This document shows, one piece after another, positions 8,758 through 19,041 of a stretch of 64,000 nucleotides of DNA. A model generated the notes under the pieces. That model worked only from the letters and a program-made list of their open reading frames with translations. It had not been told where the DNA came from and made no database searches. Source of the DNA: Luteitalea pratensis (lineage in GTDB: Bacteria > Acidobacteriota > Vicinamibacteria > Vicinamibacterales > Vicinamibacteraceae); NCBI RefSeq assembly GCF_001618865.1, contig NZ_CP015136.1:4685001-4749000 (forward strand), written 5' to 3'. Position numbers and translations under genes: made by a program. Position 1 is the stretch's first letter. Each line of letters begins with the position of its first letter.

Positions 8758-9705
8758 GTGACTTCCGATCCTCCAGAGAGCCAGCGCAGCACGCTGGCCG
8801 CACTCCCTTTCTTGTTCCGCCAAGCGCTCCTCGCGTGGTGGAACGACGACGTCCCGCGCCTCGGCGCGTCGCTGGCCTATTACACGCTGTTTGCCATCGC
8901 CCCGGTCCTCCTGGTGGCGATCGCCATCGCGGGTGCCGTGTTCGGCGAGGAAGCCGTGCGCGGCGAGATCGTCGGGCAGCTCGACGAACTGCTCGGACGC
9001 GAAGGCGCGCAGGCAGTGCAGGCACTACTCGAGGGCGCACGGCGGGACACCGGTGACATCCTTGCCACCGTGTTCGGCGGGATCACGTTTGCTCTGGCCG
9101 CGACCGGGGCGTTTCTCGAGTTGCAGACGGCACTTAACACCATCTGGCGGGTGAAACCCAAAGAGAACGCCAATGTCGCGTCGTTCCTGTGGGACCGCGT
9201 GCGCTCATTCGCGCTCGTCGTCGCGATCGGCTTTCTGCTGCTCGTCTCCCTCGCGGTCAGTGCCGCGCTCGCCGCGCTCAACACCTGGCTGAATCGGTCG
9301 CTACCGGGTATGCCCCTCACGGTGTGGAGCATCGTCAACGTGCTGCTGTCGCTTGTCGTCATCGGCGTGCTCTTCGCTATGCTCTATCGCTTTCTGCCAG
9401 ATCGAAGGCTGGAGTGGCGGCACGTCATCGTCGGCGCGCTGGTCACGACCGTGCTGTTCAGCATCGGCAAGCAGGTAATTGGCCTGTATCTCGGCCAGAG
9501 CACGACAAGTTCCACCTACGGAGCCGCGGGGTCAGTGGTAGTGCTGCTGCTGTGGGTGTACTACTCGTCGCAAGTGGTGCTGCTTGGCGCCGAGTTCACC
9601 CGCGTCTACACTGAGCACTATGAGCGGCGGCGCCCACCGCCGCAGGAGTTCGCGGAGAAGGACCCGCACGCGGTGAAGCCATCGTCGGCCGGCACGTCGT
9701 CTTGA
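8758..9705 (+). CDS. YihY/virulence factor BrkB family membrane protein
   Basis: The 315-residue protein has the six-helix YihY/BrkB pattern: 'LGASLAYYTLFAIAPVLL' at the start of the domain, 'VFGGITFALAATGAFLEL' and the conserved 'LQTALNTIWRVKP'. Three further helices follow, ending in the family signature 'TYGAAGSVVVLLLWVYYSSQ'. The family is often misannotated as RNase BN; its function is unsettled, with transport or envelope roles proposed. GTG 8758 is preferred over the TTG at 8737. The C-terminal 30 residues are hydrophilic. Confidence 0.9.
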   Translation: MTSDPPESQRSTLAALPFLFRQALLAWWNDDVPRLGASLAYYTLFAIAPVLLVAIAIAGAVFGEEAVRGEIVGQLDELLGREGAQAVQALLEGARRDTGDILATVFGGITFALAATGAFLELQTALNTIWRVKPKENANVASFLWDRVRSFALVVAIGFLLLVSLAVSAALAALNTWLNRSLPGMPLTVWSIVNVLLSLVVIGVLFAMLYRFLPDRRLEWRHVIVGALVTTVLFSIGKQVIGLYLGQSTTSSTYGAAGSVVVLLLWVYYSSQVVLLGAEFTRVYTEHYERRRPPPQEFAEKDPHAVKPSSAGTSS

Positions 9706-9814
9706 CCGGCACGTCGACCGGCTGTCCCCTATAAAGGGGCGATGCACTCTTAGCTCCGTGGCGTTTGACGATCCAGAGACTGCCGTCAGTTAGCACGAAG
9801 GAGACGGGCTGCGA

Positions 9815-10549
9815 TTGATGACCGCACTACCGAGTGGGGCACATCGCGTTCGTCAACCGCGACATCTCCTCTTTCCCGGCATCAGCATCCTTGCGGTCTG
9901 CTTGTCTGGACTAGATCTCTCACATCGCTTCGCCCCGAGCGAAGCCGAAGCGGCGCAGCACTTGGGTATGAGTCGGGCGTGGCTCAAGAAGGCGCGCACC
10001 GCGCGCTTCAGAGCGGCGATTGATGGGCCGCCGTTCGTGAAGGCCAGCGCCAGGAGGGTCGTGTATCGCCGCCGCGATCTTGAGGACTGGGTGCAGGCGC
10101 ACGTCTGCAGGCAACACGAGACTACGGTCCGCAGAGGTGCCGCCTCCGGCCTCGCACCCCTAATGCACCCCCGAACCCGCGCAGGCTATCCGGACCAGAA
10201 AATCGCCTTCCACGACATCCGGTCGAGCGGCGTCGTTGCGCGCAGCTACGGAGCCTCTGCCCTCGCGTCGAGCGTCGAACGGCTGAGACAAATCCCTGTT
10301 GGTCATCGTGCGTTTCCAGCTTTGGGCACAGCACGTCTCATGCCGATCCCCACAGCCGCGCTGGGGGCCGGGTGCGGTGAGCGGCGGCATACGGCTTGCT
10401 CCGATGTCTCTTGTGAAACACCGTCGAGCCGATCGATTCGCCGCCACGCTTCTGACCGTTGGTGCCGGCCTCGCGCTTGGTGCCGTCGCAGTGGGCCACC
10501 GGCCGCGCGAGGACGATCCCGAGCGCAACCTCGCGAGTTACCTCACTGA
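9815..10549 (+). CDS. HTH (excisionase/MerR-like) protein, C-terminal half doubtful
   Basis: Residues of about 9930-10130 read 'SEAEAAQHLGMSRAWLKKAR' and 'VVYRRRDLEDWVQAH', the helix-turn-helix plus wing of excisionase-type (HTH_17) domains that select a DNA site in mobile elements. The rest of the ORF, beyond about 10150, is low-complexity Arg/Ser sequence and is probably a non-coding extension or a frame-shifted continuation, so the true protein may be about 110 residues. The start at 9815 is a guess. Confidence 0.45.
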   Translation: MMTALPSGAHRVRQPRHLLFPGISILAVCLSGLDLSHRFAPSEAEAAQHLGMSRAWLKKARTARFRAAIDGPPFVKASARRVVYRRRDLEDWVQAHVCRQHETTVRRGAASGLAPLMHPRTRAGYPDQKIAFHDIRSSGVVARSYGASALASSVERLRQIPVGHRAFPALGTARLMPIPTAALGAGCGERRHTACSDVSCETPSSRSIRRHASDRWCRPRAWCRRSGPPAARGRSRAQPRELPH

Positions 10550-10577
10550 TCACTTGATGGATCCGACGCGGCGCTGA
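10404..10577 (+). CDS. Possible small membrane protein (57 aa)
   Basis: From ATG 10404 the product has one hydrophobic segment, 'FAATLLTVGAGLALGAVAVG', flanked by charged ends, resembling YtxH-like small proteins. It overlaps the doubtful tail of the HTH ORF in another frame. No clear ribosome binding site. Weak support. Confidence 0.3.
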   Translation: MSLVKHRRADRFAATLLTVGAGLALGAVAVGHRPREDDPERNLASYLTDHLMDPTRR

Positions 10578-10741
10578 CGATCGTCACGCGGTTGGCGCTG
10601 TCGCATGAGGGCACGCCGGAGGGTGCGTTGTTCGGCACTCTCAAGAGAGAGTTCGATGCCGAACGCAGCATCGTTCGCTCCGTCCTCAACCAACTGGGTA
10701 GCTCCTCACTGTCGGTGAAGCGCGCGGCAGGCTACGCGTAA
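10535..10741 (+). pseudogene. Unidentified coding fragment
   Basis: A frame without an obvious start ends in TAA at 10739 and reads 'SHEGTPEGALFGTLKREFDA', then 'RSVLNQLGSSSLSVKRAAGY'. The amphipathic pattern suggests a genuine helical C-terminus, but I do not recognise it. It overlaps the small membrane ORF. Confidence 0.3.
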
Positions 10742-10877
10742 CGACACCTCGCAATCCGGGCGTGGCGTCGTTGCGCCGAGCCTGCCGCCCTACGGACCAT
10801 TGGGCGCACCACATCTACCCGCCCGAACGAGCCACCGGCATCTTGCCCATGGCAGCGTCACACACGGATGTTGGTGA

Positions 10878-13454
10878 TCACGGGCGGCCCGCGGGCGGCG
10901 CCAGCGTCCGCGCCAGGTAAGGTGCGGTCCGGCTGTTGCGCGAGCGGGCCACGTCGGCGGGCACGCCGGAAGCGACGACGCGCCCGCCCGCCGCGCCGGC
11001 GCCAGGCCCGATGTCAATCACCCAGTCGCTTGCAGCAATGACCTGCATGTCGTGCTCGACCACGACAACGGTGTGGCCGGCGTCGACGAGCCCAGCGAGT
11101 TGCGCCAGCAGACGCTCGACATCGGCCGGATGCAGGCCGGTCGTGGGCTCGTCCAGCACGTAGAGCGTTTCGCCGCGGCCGCTGCGCTGCAGTTCCGTGG
11201 CGAGCTTGATGCGCTGTGCCTCGCCGCCGGACAGCTCGGTGGCCGACTGTCCGAGTCGTAGGTAGCCCACGCCGACCCGGCCCAGCACGTCGAGCGAGCC
11301 TCGCAGCGCGGCGTGATCGGCGAAGAATACCGCGGCCTCGTCGACCGTCATCTCGAGCACGTCGGCGATCGATCGCTCGCGATAACGGACCTCGAGCGTC
11401 TTCGCGTTGTAACGGGCGCCGTGGCAGGTCGGGCACGGCGTGTACACGCTCGGCAGGAACAGGAGTTCCACCATCACGAAGCCCTCGCCCGCGCACTGCT
11501 CGCAGCGGCCCGCCGCGACGTTGAACGAGAAGCGGCCCGCGTCGTATCTCCGCGCGCGCGCCTGCCGCGTCGCCGCAAACAGCTTGCGGACGTGATCGAA
11601 CAGGCCCGTGTAGGTGGCCAGGTTCGACCGTGGTGTTCGGCCGATGGGCTTCTGGTCGACGCACACGAGTCGGGTGAACCGCTCGCCGCCCTCAGCGATG
11701 CGGCCGGCAGTGGGCCGCTCGGGAGCGCGCTCGAGATCGAGCCGATCGTCGGCCGCCTCGCCGGCTGTCGTCGCCGGCTCGTGGGCGCCAAGGCGCGCCG
11801 TCACCAGCTCCAGCAGCGCCTGGCTCACGAGGCTCGACTTGCCGGATCCCGACACGCCGGCGACCGCCGTCATCACGCCGAGCGGGAAGGCGACCTCCAG
11901 ATCGCGCAGGTTGTTCCGCGTCACGCCGGCCAGCCGAAGCCAGCCGCGCGGTCTCCGCGGCGTCCGTGCCTCCACGGTTGCCGGCTCGAGATAGCGGCGC
12001 GTCCGCGACGCGGTGACCGACGCGAGGCCTTTTAACGGGCCGCTGTAGAGCACGCGACCGCCGCCGGTCCCGGCGTCCGGGCCGACGTCGACGATCCAGT
12101 CGGCGTGGCGGATCACGTCCAGCTCGTGCTCGATAACGAACAGCGAGTTGCCCGCCTCGCGGAGCCGATCGAGCGCGCGAAGCAGCGCCTCGGTGTCAGC
12201 CGGGTGCAGCCCCGCCGACGGCTCGTCGAGCACGTAGACGACGCCGAACAGGTTGGATCGCACTTGCGTCGCGAGCCGCAGTCGCTGCAGTTCGCCCGGG
12301 GAGAGCGTTGGCGTGCTGCGCTCCAGCGTCAGGTAGCCAAGGCCCAGGTCGAGCAGCACCTCGAGGCGTTCCACCGCGTCCGCGGCGATCCGCTGGGCGA
12401 CGATCGCCTTCTCGGGATGGTCGACTGCCGAAGGGGCCGTCGCGGGATCGCTGGTCGCAAAGGGACGCAGCGTCTCTGAAAGTGTCGTCAGCGGCAGGCG
12501 CGAAATCGCGGCAATGTCGAGCCCCGCGAACGTGACGGCCAGCGCCTCGGGCCGGAGCCGCCGGCCGCCGCAGGCGGGGCAGTCGGCGCCGATCAGGTAC
12601 CGCGAGACGCGCCGCTTCACGACGGCGCTTTCGGTGCTTGCGAACGTCTGTAGGAGATACCGACGAGCGCCGGAGAACGTGCCCATGTAGCTGGGCTCGT
12701 CCTTGCGCTTCAACGCGCGCCGCGTCTCGGCCGGCGTGAAACCGGCGTAAACCGGCATCGTCGGCGTCTCGTCGGTGAAGAGCAGCCAATCGCGATCCTT
12801 CCGCGGCAGGTCCCGCCACGGCGTGTCGACGTCGTAGCCGAGCGTCACGGCGATGTCGCGAAGGTTCTGGCCGTGCCAGGCGGGCGGCCACGCGGCGATC
12901 GCGCGATCGCGGATCGTGAGCCGATCGTCGGGCACCATCGACGCCTCGGTGGCGTCGTAGATGCGGCCGAGGCCGTGGCAGGCCGGGCACGCCCCCTGCG
13001 GCGTGTTCGGCGAGAAGTCCTCGGCGTGGCGCATCGACGCACCCGGCGGATAAGTCCCGGCCCGCGAGTACAGCATGCGCAGCAGATTGGACAGCGTGGT
13101 GACGCTGCCGACCGACGAGCGCGTCGTCGGCGCGCCGCGCTGCTGCTGCAGCGCGACGGCGGGCGGCAGCCCGTCGATTTCGTCGACGTCCGGGACGCCG
13201 AGCTGGTGGAACAGGCGCCGCGCGTAGGGCGACACGGACTCGAGGTATCGCCGCTGCGCCTCGGCATAGAGCGTGCCGAAAGCAAGCGAGGACTTCCCCG
13301 ACCCAGACACGCCAGTGAACACCACCAGCGCGTCGCGCGGGATGTCGACGTCGACCCCGCACAGGTTGTTCGTCCGTGCCCCGCGGACGCGGACGACGCC
13401 GCCCGCAACGGTTGAGGCAACAAGCGCATGAGGGCGCATGCTCAACGGTCTCAT
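10878..13454 (-). CDS. uvrA: UvrA-like excinuclease ABC subunit A (UvrA2/DrrC type)
   Basis: About 858 residues with two ABC ATPase halves. The first Walker A is '[15 protein letters not shown]' and the second '[15 protein letters not shown]'. Signatures are '[14 protein letters not shown]' (degenerate) and '[15 protein letters not shown]'; Walker B regions are '[13 protein letters not shown]' and '[13 protein letters not shown]'. Zinc-finger Cys pairs appear in 'CPACHGLG', 'CPACGGRRL', 'CEQCAGEG' and '[10 protein letters not shown]'. It is shorter than canonical UvrA (about 940 aa) and seems to lack part of the insertion that contacts UvrB, as in UvrA2 paralogues linked to drug or DNA-damage tolerance. 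ATG 13454 or 13439 is the likely start. No uvrB or uvrC nearby. Confidence 0.9.
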   Translation of the reverse strand: MRPLSMRPHALVASTVAGGVVRVRGARTNNLCGVDVDIPRDALVVFTGVSGSGKSSLAFGTLYAEAQRRYLESVSPYARRLFHQLGVPDVDEIDGLPPAVALQQQRGAPTTRSSVGSVTTLSNLLRMLYSRAGTYPPGASMRHAEDFSPNTPQGACPACHGLGRIYDATEASMVPDDRLTIRDRAIAAWPPAWHGQNLRDIAVTLGYDVDTPWRDLPRKDRDWLLFTDETPTMPVYAGFTPAETRRALKRKDEPSYMGTFSGARRYLLQTFASTESAVVKRRVSRYLIGADCPACGGRRLRPEALAVTFAGLDIAAISRLPLTTLSETLRPFATSDPATAPSAVDHPEKAIVAQRIAADAVERLEVLLDLGLGYLTLERSTPTLSPGELQRLRLATQVRSNLFGVVYVLDEPSAGLHPADTEALLRALDRLREAGNSLFVIEHELDVIRHADWIVDVGPDAGTGGGRVLYSGPLKGLASVTASRTRRYLEPATVEARTPRRPRGWLRLAGVTRNNLRDLEVAFPLGVMTAVAGVSGSGKSSLVSQALLELVTARLGAHEPATTAGEAADDRLDLERAPERPTAGRIAEGGERFTRLVCVDQKPIGRTPRSNLATYTGLFDHVRKLFAATRQARARRYDAGRFSFNVAAGRCEQCAGEGFVMVELLFLPSVYTPCPTCHGARYNAKTLEVRYRERSIADVLEMTVDEAAVFFADHAALRGSLDVLGRVGVGYLRLGQSATELSGGEAQRIKLATELQRSGRGETLYVLDEPTTGLHPADVERLLAQLAGLVDAGHTVVVVEHDMQVIAASDWVIDIGPGAGAAGGRVVASGVPADVARSRNSRTAPYLARTLAPPAGRP

Positions 13455-13556
13455 CGTGACAAGGTCCTCGCAAGCGCGGCCATCTCGCCGAGGCGCCGTT
13501 CGGCCTACCTCCGCATCCTTAACCGTTAAGGCGCTTCGATTTCGGCCTACCTTCAT

Positions 13557-13976
13557 GAAGACCGAGACGCCAGTTGCCTATCGGAGATGCATCTTGAGGC
13601 CACTGATAATCCGCCAGTGGCAGCGCAAGAAGACGCGACTCGACGACCTCGAGCGGGAGCGCGGTCGGATGCGGGACATTGCGCAGCCATTCAGGCAATG
13701 GACTTCGCTTCGAAGGACGGCATCGCACAACGGCTGACTGACGCGATTCACCGACAGACAGCCACGGCCGAAAGGTCGAATGGAGCGAGCTCGTCAAGTT
13801 CCACCGGAGTCGGATGAAGCAGCTACCCATTGAGCTGCGGGGGCGCAGCAAGACGTCGATCGGTTGCGTGAGCGCCGGAGCACACTCGTCGAGGGCACCA
13901 GGTCTGGCGGCTCCGGCTCGATGGACTTCAGTGCGGACGCACCGTCTCGGACCATACGGATGACATACCCCTGCGA
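13557..13976. other. Region without a recognised gene
   Basis: Upstream of the UvrA-like gene. A plus-strand frame from about 13555 reads 'CILRPLIIRQWQRKKTRLDD', faintly like the tail of a reverse-transcriptase maturase, but it is too short to assign. No repeats were noted until 13977. Confidence 0.4.
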
Positions 13977-14020
13977 GAAAACGGAAATGGCTCAAACGGT
14001 GTGGGCAGAACGGCATTTGC
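13977..14020 (-). repeat. Copy of a DUF1003 gene segment (R1, decayed copy)
   Basis: These 44 bases match 19322-19365, inside the intact DUF1003 gene, with about two differences. On the minus strand they encode 'TANAVLPTPFEPFPFS', the DUF1003 core. Sequence on either side does not continue the gene, so this is a fragment. Confidence 0.7.
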
Positions 14021-14079
14021 TGTGCGCGAGGCTGCACTCTGGTCAGCGCATCCGTCGCTCAGCCAGTGATTCACGGCAC
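14021..14079 (-). repeat. 59-bp repeat R2, left copy
   Basis: This stretch matches 19861-19919 at nearly all of 59 positions. On the minus strand its first bases supply the stop codon of the GH2 fragment, just as the other copy supplies the stop of the gene at 19911. It directly adjoins the R1 fragment, whereas R1 and R2 are about 500 bp apart at the 19-kb locus. Confidence 0.75.
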
Positions 14080-14480
14080 ATCGGCGCAGACCACGATCGT
14101 CACAGGCAGGCCGCCCGGCATGAATTCGGTGATGTCGCACCTGAAGGGCGTGTAGCCACCGTCGTGCGTGACGACGAGCACGTCGTCGACCCAGACGGTG
14201 GCGCGATGATCGACCGCCCCGAAATGAAGGAGGATGCGGCAAGACTCCGGATCCCACGGGTCGACCGTGCGTCGGTACCAGCAACGCGGGATGAAGCCCG
14301 GATGGTGGATGCCGCTGGCCACGGTCTCCGGTGCGAACGGGACGACGATTGAGGCGCTCCAGACGACATCGCCAGGCAGGTGTCAGGCACCGGCAGGGTC
14401 GGTCGCGAAGTCCCAAGCGCCGTTCAGCAACTGCCAAGGGTCACGCTGCAGCTGGGGACGCGGGTATCGCCGGACGCCAG
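14071..14480 (-). pseudogene. Glycoside hydrolase family 2 N-terminal domain, broken fragment
   Basis: Minus-strand frames give the start of a GH2 enzyme ('[15 protein letters not shown]'), then, after a shift near 14380, the sugar-binding jelly-roll: '[16 protein letters not shown]', 'LLHFGAVDHRATVWVDD', 'THDGGYTPFRCDITEF'. The central Ig-like and catalytic TIM-barrel domains are missing, because the frame ends where repeat R2 begins. Such enzymes hydrolyse beta-galactosides, glucuronides or mannosides; this fragment cannot be active. Confidence 0.7.
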
Positions 14481-14578
14481 CGGTCCCACGGCCGTTCACC
14501 GAGCGGAGGACCCAGGAGCCGTGCACTCGCACTAAACGCGCGACAACGCCGTTCAGGGCGCACCTCGGCTGCTTGGCC

Positions 14579-14594
14579 TGGCATCGACGTTGCT
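14579..14594 (+). promoter_or_regulatory. Sigma-54-like promoter
   Basis: TGGCATCGACGTTGCT has GG and GC 10 bases apart and matches the -24/-12 consensus at 10 of 12 defined positions. It ends 13 bases before the ATG at 14607, so a transcript would be almost leaderless. Confidence 0.5.
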
Positions 14595-14606
14595 GTGCGT
14601 TGTCGA

Positions 14607-15720
14607 ATGGCGCGAGACGACAAGTCGGCACGACACCGCTTGACCGACTGGTTCCTCGAGGGCGTCCCCGAGCCAGAGGGCGCGTATGCCCCACCGCCGG
14701 AAGTCCATCAGTCGGCTTGGTGGAAGGTCATGTGCCTTACGGGCGTCGACTACTTTTCCACGTTGGGCTACCAACCGGGCATCGCCTTCCTCGCCGCCGG
14801 TCTGCTTTCGCCGCTGGCGACCCTGATCTTGTTGCTCCTGACACTCTTCGGTGCCTTGCCGATGTATCGGCGAGTGGCGGAACTCAGCCCGAATGGGCAA
14901 GGCAGCATCTCGATTCTGGAAGCGCTCCTGCCCCGTTGGCGCGGCAAGGGCCTTGGTGCTGTGCCTCCTCGGGTTCGCCGCGACCGGGTTCATCATCACG
15001 ATCACGCTCTCGGCGGCCGACGCGACGGCTCACCTCCTCGAGAACCCCTTCATGCCGGGCTGGACGAAGCACCCCGTGATGCTGACCCTGGTCCTCCTCG
15101 CTGCGCTTGCAGCCGTGTTCCTCAAAGGATTTCGGGAAGCCGTGGGCCTCGCCGTGCCCATCGTGGCGGTCTACATCCTCCTCAACCTCGTCGTCCTGAC
15201 GTGGGGACTCGGCGCGTATGCAACCGGCGTGCTGGTCCTGATGGGGTCCGCCGCGCTCGCCGTCACGCTCGCCGACCGGCGCCAAGGGCGTGGCGCGTGG
15301 GTCGGATTCGCGCTGCTGACGGTCATTTTTGCGTATACGACGGTGGTCAACATCCTCGAACGGCCAGAGGGTCTGAAGATTGCCGTCATCTTCATCGTCT
15401 CTACCGTCCTGACGTCGTTGGTATCGAGGGTGCTGCGTTCGACGGAGCTGCGCATCCATTCCGTACAGCCTGATGCCCAGGCGCAGCTGGTCCTTCGAGA
15501 AGCCGCGGGGGCACCTATCCGCGTGATCGCCAACCACCCGGACGCGGGTGCTGTTGCGGCGTTTGAACACAAACTGGAGGAGGCCGAAGAGAGCCATCAC
15601 TTCGTGCCCGACGCGTGCGTCTTGTTCATCGAAGTGCAGCCGAGTGACGCGTCCGCGTTCAGCGATCAGCTGTGCGTGCAGGGCACGCCGATAGGGGCCA
15701 TTACCTTCGGAGTCGCGCTA
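14607..15720 (+). pseudogene. APC-family amino acid transporter, frameshifted and 3'-truncated
   Basis: The N-terminus reads '[20 protein letters not shown]', followed by helices '[20 protein letters not shown]'. Near 14950 an extra base in a GGG run shifts the frame. The new frame continues with '[20 protein letters not shown]', then '[20 protein letters not shown]' and '[20 protein letters not shown]', and ends in a soluble domain ('[17 protein letters not shown]'). Relatives are longer; similarity stops near 15710, after which the frame is unlikely to be coding. Without the G insertion the membrane part would be intact, so a sequencing error remains possible there; the lost C-terminus does not have that explanation. 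Confidence 0.7.
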
Positions 15721-15833
15721 TTCGACTCCACGGACAGAAGGCGCCGCTACCAGCAGCCGCGGCTGCAACGCGCGCAGGCGCGGAGGAAACGGCAAGCAAT
15801 GTCTAGATGCCTTGGGCACTATCAGGGGGAATC

Positions 15834-16703
15834 ATGCAACCTTTCGCCGAAGGATGGCGCCGGCTCGAAGCATTCCTGACGTCGGGCATTGCAGGGAGCG
15901 AATTCACGCCGCTCCGGCTCCTGACGGTTCTCGTCTTGGTCACGGTGCTGGTCTGGGTGACCAGGCGTGTGACGCGATGGCTGATCGAGCACGTGCTGGC
16001 ACGCCGCGGCTTCGACATCGGTATGCGCGAAGGGCTTGGCGCCATCGTTCGATACGTGGTCATTTCTCTGGGAGCCCTCGTGATCCTTCAGGCGGCGGGC
16101 ATCGACCTCACGTCGTTGAACGTGCTGGTCGGCGCCATCGGTGTGGGTCTCGGTTTTGGTCTCCAGAACATCACGAGTAACTTCTTCAGCGGGCTGATCC
16201 TGCTATTTGAACGGCCGATCCGGATTGGTGACCGCGTCGAAATCTCTGGATGTGTCGGCGAGGTGAAGGAGATCGCGGCCCGTGCTACCACCTTGGTCAC
16301 CGACGAGAACGTCGCGATTATCGTGCCGAACTCGCAGTTTGTCTCCGAACGCGTCACGAACTGGAGCCGCCCGGGAACGTTGACCGCGTACATCGTGCCG
16401 TTTTTCGTCTCTCACGAATCAGATCCAGAACGAGTGCAACAAGTGCTGCTGGCGGCGGCCAGTCAGCACCGAAACGTGCTCCAGAATCCGGCGCCGGAGG
16501 TCGAATTTGTCGAAGCAGGAATGGGCGCGCTTCGGTTTCATCTGCAAGTGTGGAGTACTGAGCATCTGAAGACGTCCGGAACGCTAAAGAGCGACCTGAA
16601 CTTCGAGGTGTGGCGTCAACTGGCAGCGGCAGGCGTGACGATTTCACCGGTGCACCGCGTCCTGCCGGCGGGTGTGCCACTCGCGCAGCGATCGTCGACG
16701 TAA
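15834..16703 (+). CDS. Small-conductance mechanosensitive channel (MscS family)
   Basis: A 289-residue MscS with three N-terminal helices ('[18 protein letters not shown]', '[19 protein letters not shown]' and the pore helix '[20 protein letters not shown]'). The beta domain follows ('[19 protein letters not shown]', '[17 protein letters not shown]') and then the C-terminal cage region. It opens under membrane tension to release solutes on osmotic downshock. ATG 15834 follows AGGGGGAATC, a good ribosome binding site. It lies after the broken transporter on the same strand. Confidence 0.9.
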   Translation: MQPFAEGWRRLEAFLTSGIAGSEFTPLRLLTVLVLVTVLVWVTRRVTRWLIEHVLARRGFDIGMREGLGAIVRYVVISLGALVILQAAGIDLTSLNVLVGAIGVGLGFGLQNITSNFFSGLILLFERPIRIGDRVEISGCVGEVKEIAARATTLVTDENVAIIVPNSQFVSERVTNWSRPGTLTAYIVPFFVSHESDPERVQQVLLAAASQHRNVLQNPAPEVEFVEAGMGALRFHLQVWSTEHLKTSGTLKSDLNFEVWRQLAAAGVTISPVHRVLPAGVPLAQRSST

Positions 16704-16812
16704 GCAGGATTCGTCCTCCGGTTGTGTCAGTAGCCGCTACGCCAGTGGCTCGCCGCTCACGCCAGGCCTTCGCGAACGTCGTCGTGTACCGCTGCGGGTC
16801 GGAACGCTCAAA

Positions 16813-17106
16813 TCAAGTACTCGCCGACCTTTGTCTTTTCCTGACTTTCACCCGGCGGAGCGCGTTCGGTCCCCATTGCTTGGCACGCTTCAGATAGATG
16901 CAGGGCGAGGCAATACCTGCCGGGCAGTGCACCAGCGTTAACGGCCGACCCGTCACGTGCGGCACGATCCAGTCGTGCGATGTTCTCGAAATACTACGCG
17001 AGTTGGCCTTCGAGATTTCCTGATCCGGATAGATCAGGCGGTCAGGGTGCGAGATGGGGACACTTGCGACTGTCAACGACGACGACCGCGCGGCTTTGCG
17101 TGGCAT
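16813..17106 (-). pseudogene. LigD polymerase-domain remnant (NHEJ)
   Basis: The 97-residue frame reads 'ISHPDRLIYPDQEISKAN', then 'VPHVTGRPLTLVHCPAGI' and 'CIYLKRAKQWGPNALRRVK'. This is the N-terminal part of the primase-polymerase domain of bacterial DNA ligase D. The expected 'YY..IADWILPH' segment is altered to 'SISRTSHDWIVPH', and the catalytic Asp motifs farther on are absent. Truncated, inactive. A ligase-domain fragment of the same protein family lies at 57.8 kb on the same strand. Confidence 0.75.
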
Positions 17107-17506
17107 GTGGCGTCCGAATCAACCCTGTTCCAGTGCAGCCCCTCACCACGAGCATCAATAGCGCTGACAACACGACGCTGATGACGATGGAGCCAAGCAA
17201 CCGAACCGGTTCGAGAAGAAGAAGAACACGAGGTCCTCCGTCTGGCGCAATGGTACGTGGACGAGTCCCGATCCCGCCTCCAATGGGCGGCGGTATCCAG
17301 GATGCATCTTCGTGGTCGTGCCGACCTACGACGGCCAGAACTCGTTCCGCAGTTCCCGTCGAGCAAGCTCGACGGCTACACGCGTGGGCCACCCTCATCA
17401 CCGAGGCGCCGCCGTCTCCTTCGCGCAGACGGGTGATGACGATGGGCGGCGAGGGCGGGTCGTGCAGAGTTCACGGCCGCGTCGGCGAGTCCGGCGTCGT
17501 AGCTTC
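17107..17506. other. Region without a confident gene
   Basis: A minus-strand frame between about 17110 and 17300 contains a proline/glycine-rich stretch ('PPPIGGGIGTRPRTIAPD') and one hydrophobic helix ('SIVISVVLSALLMLVV'). It could be a small membrane protein but has no clear start. Otherwise nothing was seen. Confidence 0.3.
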
Positions 17507-18178
17507 ATGCTCCACCGAACGGCTGGCGCGCTGGCCCTGCTGACCTCCCTCGTCAGTACGGCCGCGTGCGGCGCTGATGCCCTGCCGACGGCACCCTCGA
17601 CGTCCAGGGCGTCCTCCCCAATTGTCGCGGTACTCGGCGACAGCCTCTCGGTGTCTCCGTCGCGCGAGGCAAGCTTTCCTGCCGTGCTTCAGCGCCGGCT
17701 CGAGGCCGAGGGACTGAAGTGGCGAGTCGTCAACGCCGGGCGTTACGGCGATACGACTGCGCAAGGACTCGCCCGGCTGGACGACGTGCTCCGCGAGAGG
17801 CCTGCCGTGCTGATTCTTGCGCTTGGCGCCAACGATGGGCTAAACGGCGTGCCGGTGGCTATCGTCAGACGTCAACTCGACGAGATCATCCGGACATCGA
17901 GGTCGCATGGTGCGCGCGTGCTGCTGTGCGGAATGGAAACGCCGCCCTTTCACGGATGGGACTACTCTTTGGCGTTCCACGCCATCTATCCCGATCTTGC
18001 AGCCTTCTACGACCTGCCCCTCGTGCCCTTCCTGCTGGCCGGAGTGTTCGGCGACTTCGATCTCAATCAGCCCGATATGATTCACCCCAACGCGGCAGGC
18101 GCGCAGCGGATCGCCGATACCGTGTGGCCCTTCCTCGAGCCGATGGTCCGCGTCGAGTCGCTCACCGCGGCGCGCTGA
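17507..18178 (+). CDS. SGNH-family lipase/esterase lipoprotein (TesA-like)
   Basis: From ATG 17507 the 223-residue product has a lipoprotein signal peptide with lipobox 'STAAC'. The SGNH blocks follow: 'VLGDSLS' (nucleophile Ser), 'GRYGDTT', 'LALGANDGLNG' and 'DMIHPNAAG' (catalytic Asp and His). TesA-type enzymes hydrolyse short or medium acyl esters. The lipobox points to membrane anchoring after export. It is followed 77 bp later by the SnoaL-like gene on the same strand. Confidence 0.88.
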   Translation: MLHRTAGALALLTSLVSTAACGADALPTAPSTSRASSPIVAVLGDSLSVSPSREASFPAVLQRRLEAEGLKWRVVNAGRYGDTTAQGLARLDDVLRERPAVLILALGANDGLNGVPVAIVRRQLDEIIRTSRSHGARVLLCGMETPPFHGWDYSLAFHAIYPDLAAFYDLPLVPFLLAGVFGDFDLNQPDMIHPNAAGAQRIADTVWPFLEPMVRVESLTAAR

Positions 18179-18255
18179 CTGGCCGGGCAGCCCGCGGCTC
18201 GACCAAGCCAGCCGCGCTCGAGCGATTGTTTACGCTGAAAACCGAGGAGCCTCCG

Positions 18256-18681
18256 ATGCCAGCAGATGCCGAAATCCGACGCATTATCGAGTCGCACGCC
18301 GACGCGGTTCGGCGAGGCGATGTCGAGTCGATGCTGGCCGACTTTGCTGAGGACGTGGTGCTGTTCGATGTCGTCGATCCACTCCGACGTTTCGGCCGAG
18401 CCACAGCGCACGCGCGCGCGGCTGAGTGGGTGGCCGCTTACAACGGAGTGATCAACTGGGACAACCTTGACGTTGCCATCATCTGCGACGAGGCAGCCGG
18501 CTTCGCTTCGATGCTGAGCCGCGTGAGGGGGACCCTCAAGACTGGTGACCGGGTAGACATGTGGTTCCGGAAGACCCTCGGCCTGCAGAAGCGCGGGGAC
18601 CGCTGGCTCATCGTTCATGACCATGGATCGGTCTCGTTCAACCCGGAAAGCGGTCAGGCGTCGCTCGGGCTGCAGCCGTAG
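18256..18681 (+). CDS. SnoaL-like/NTF2-fold protein
   Basis: The 141-residue protein shows the NTF2-fold pattern of SnoaL-like proteins: helix 'IRRIIESHADAVRRGDVESM', then 'LADFAEDVVLFDVVDP', 'GFASMLSRVRGTLKTGD' and the final strand 'RWLIVHDHGSVSF'. Many members are small hydrolases or isomerases, others have no known activity; the pattern 'MWFRKTLGLQKRGDRW' fits ketosteroid-isomerase-like calcium/calmodulin-type homologues. The cytoplasmic start ATG 18256 has GAGGAG about 10 bases upstream. Confidence 0.8.
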   Translation: MPADAEIRRIIESHADAVRRGDVESMLADFAEDVVLFDVVDPLRRFGRATAHARAAEWVAAYNGVINWDNLDVAIICDEAAGFASMLSRVRGTLKTGDRVDMWFRKTLGLQKRGDRWLIVHDHGSVSFNPESGQASLGLQP

Positions 18682-18815
18682 CTCGTCACGCGTGGCCAGG
18701 AACACCCGCACGTCGTAGCGCTCCGCCTCCTGCGCGTGTGGCTGCGCGATCGGATCGGGAGTGACGTCTTGTCCACCTCCGCCGGCTCGCGGTTGCTGAC
18801 TCGACAGCAGTCAGG

Positions 18816-19020
18816 TCATCGCGCGGCTAGCGCACGAACCCGCGACACGAGCTGATCGAGAAACGCGGTGGACTTCACGAATACCGCGAAGTGCCCGCCT
18901 CCCTCGATGGGGACGAATGCCTTCGCTGGTGCCCGGATGGAATCGACGAACGAGCGTGCGAGGCTGGTCGGCGGTTGGTGCGGCGCTGGCTGACCAAGTC
19001 CCTGCGCCGCGCTTGAGGTG
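18816..19020 (-). pseudogene. Alpha/beta hydrolase C-terminal fragment
   Basis: The frame reads 'SLARSFVDSIRAPAKAFVPI' and 'EGGGHFAVFVKSTAFLDQLV', the end of an alpha/beta hydrolase with the catalytic His in 'GGHF'. The nucleophile and acid regions are missing, replaced upstream by the end of the DUF1003 gene. Truncated. Confidence 0.6.
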
Positions 19021-19041
19021 GATTCTCCTGGCCAACAGATC

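Noticed and set aside
9728-9746. CCCCTATAAAGGGG inverted repeat after the YihY gene
   Set aside because: Too short and isolated to call a terminator or operator.
10170-10330. Phage integrase C-terminus suggested by 'FHDIRSSG' in the HTH ORF
   Set aside because: No catalytic Tyr/His-x-x-Arg arrangement follows and the rest is low-complexity.
13555-13740. Reverse-transcriptase/maturase tail
   Set aside because: Only about 20 residues are suggestive; no YxDD core and no intron structure seen.
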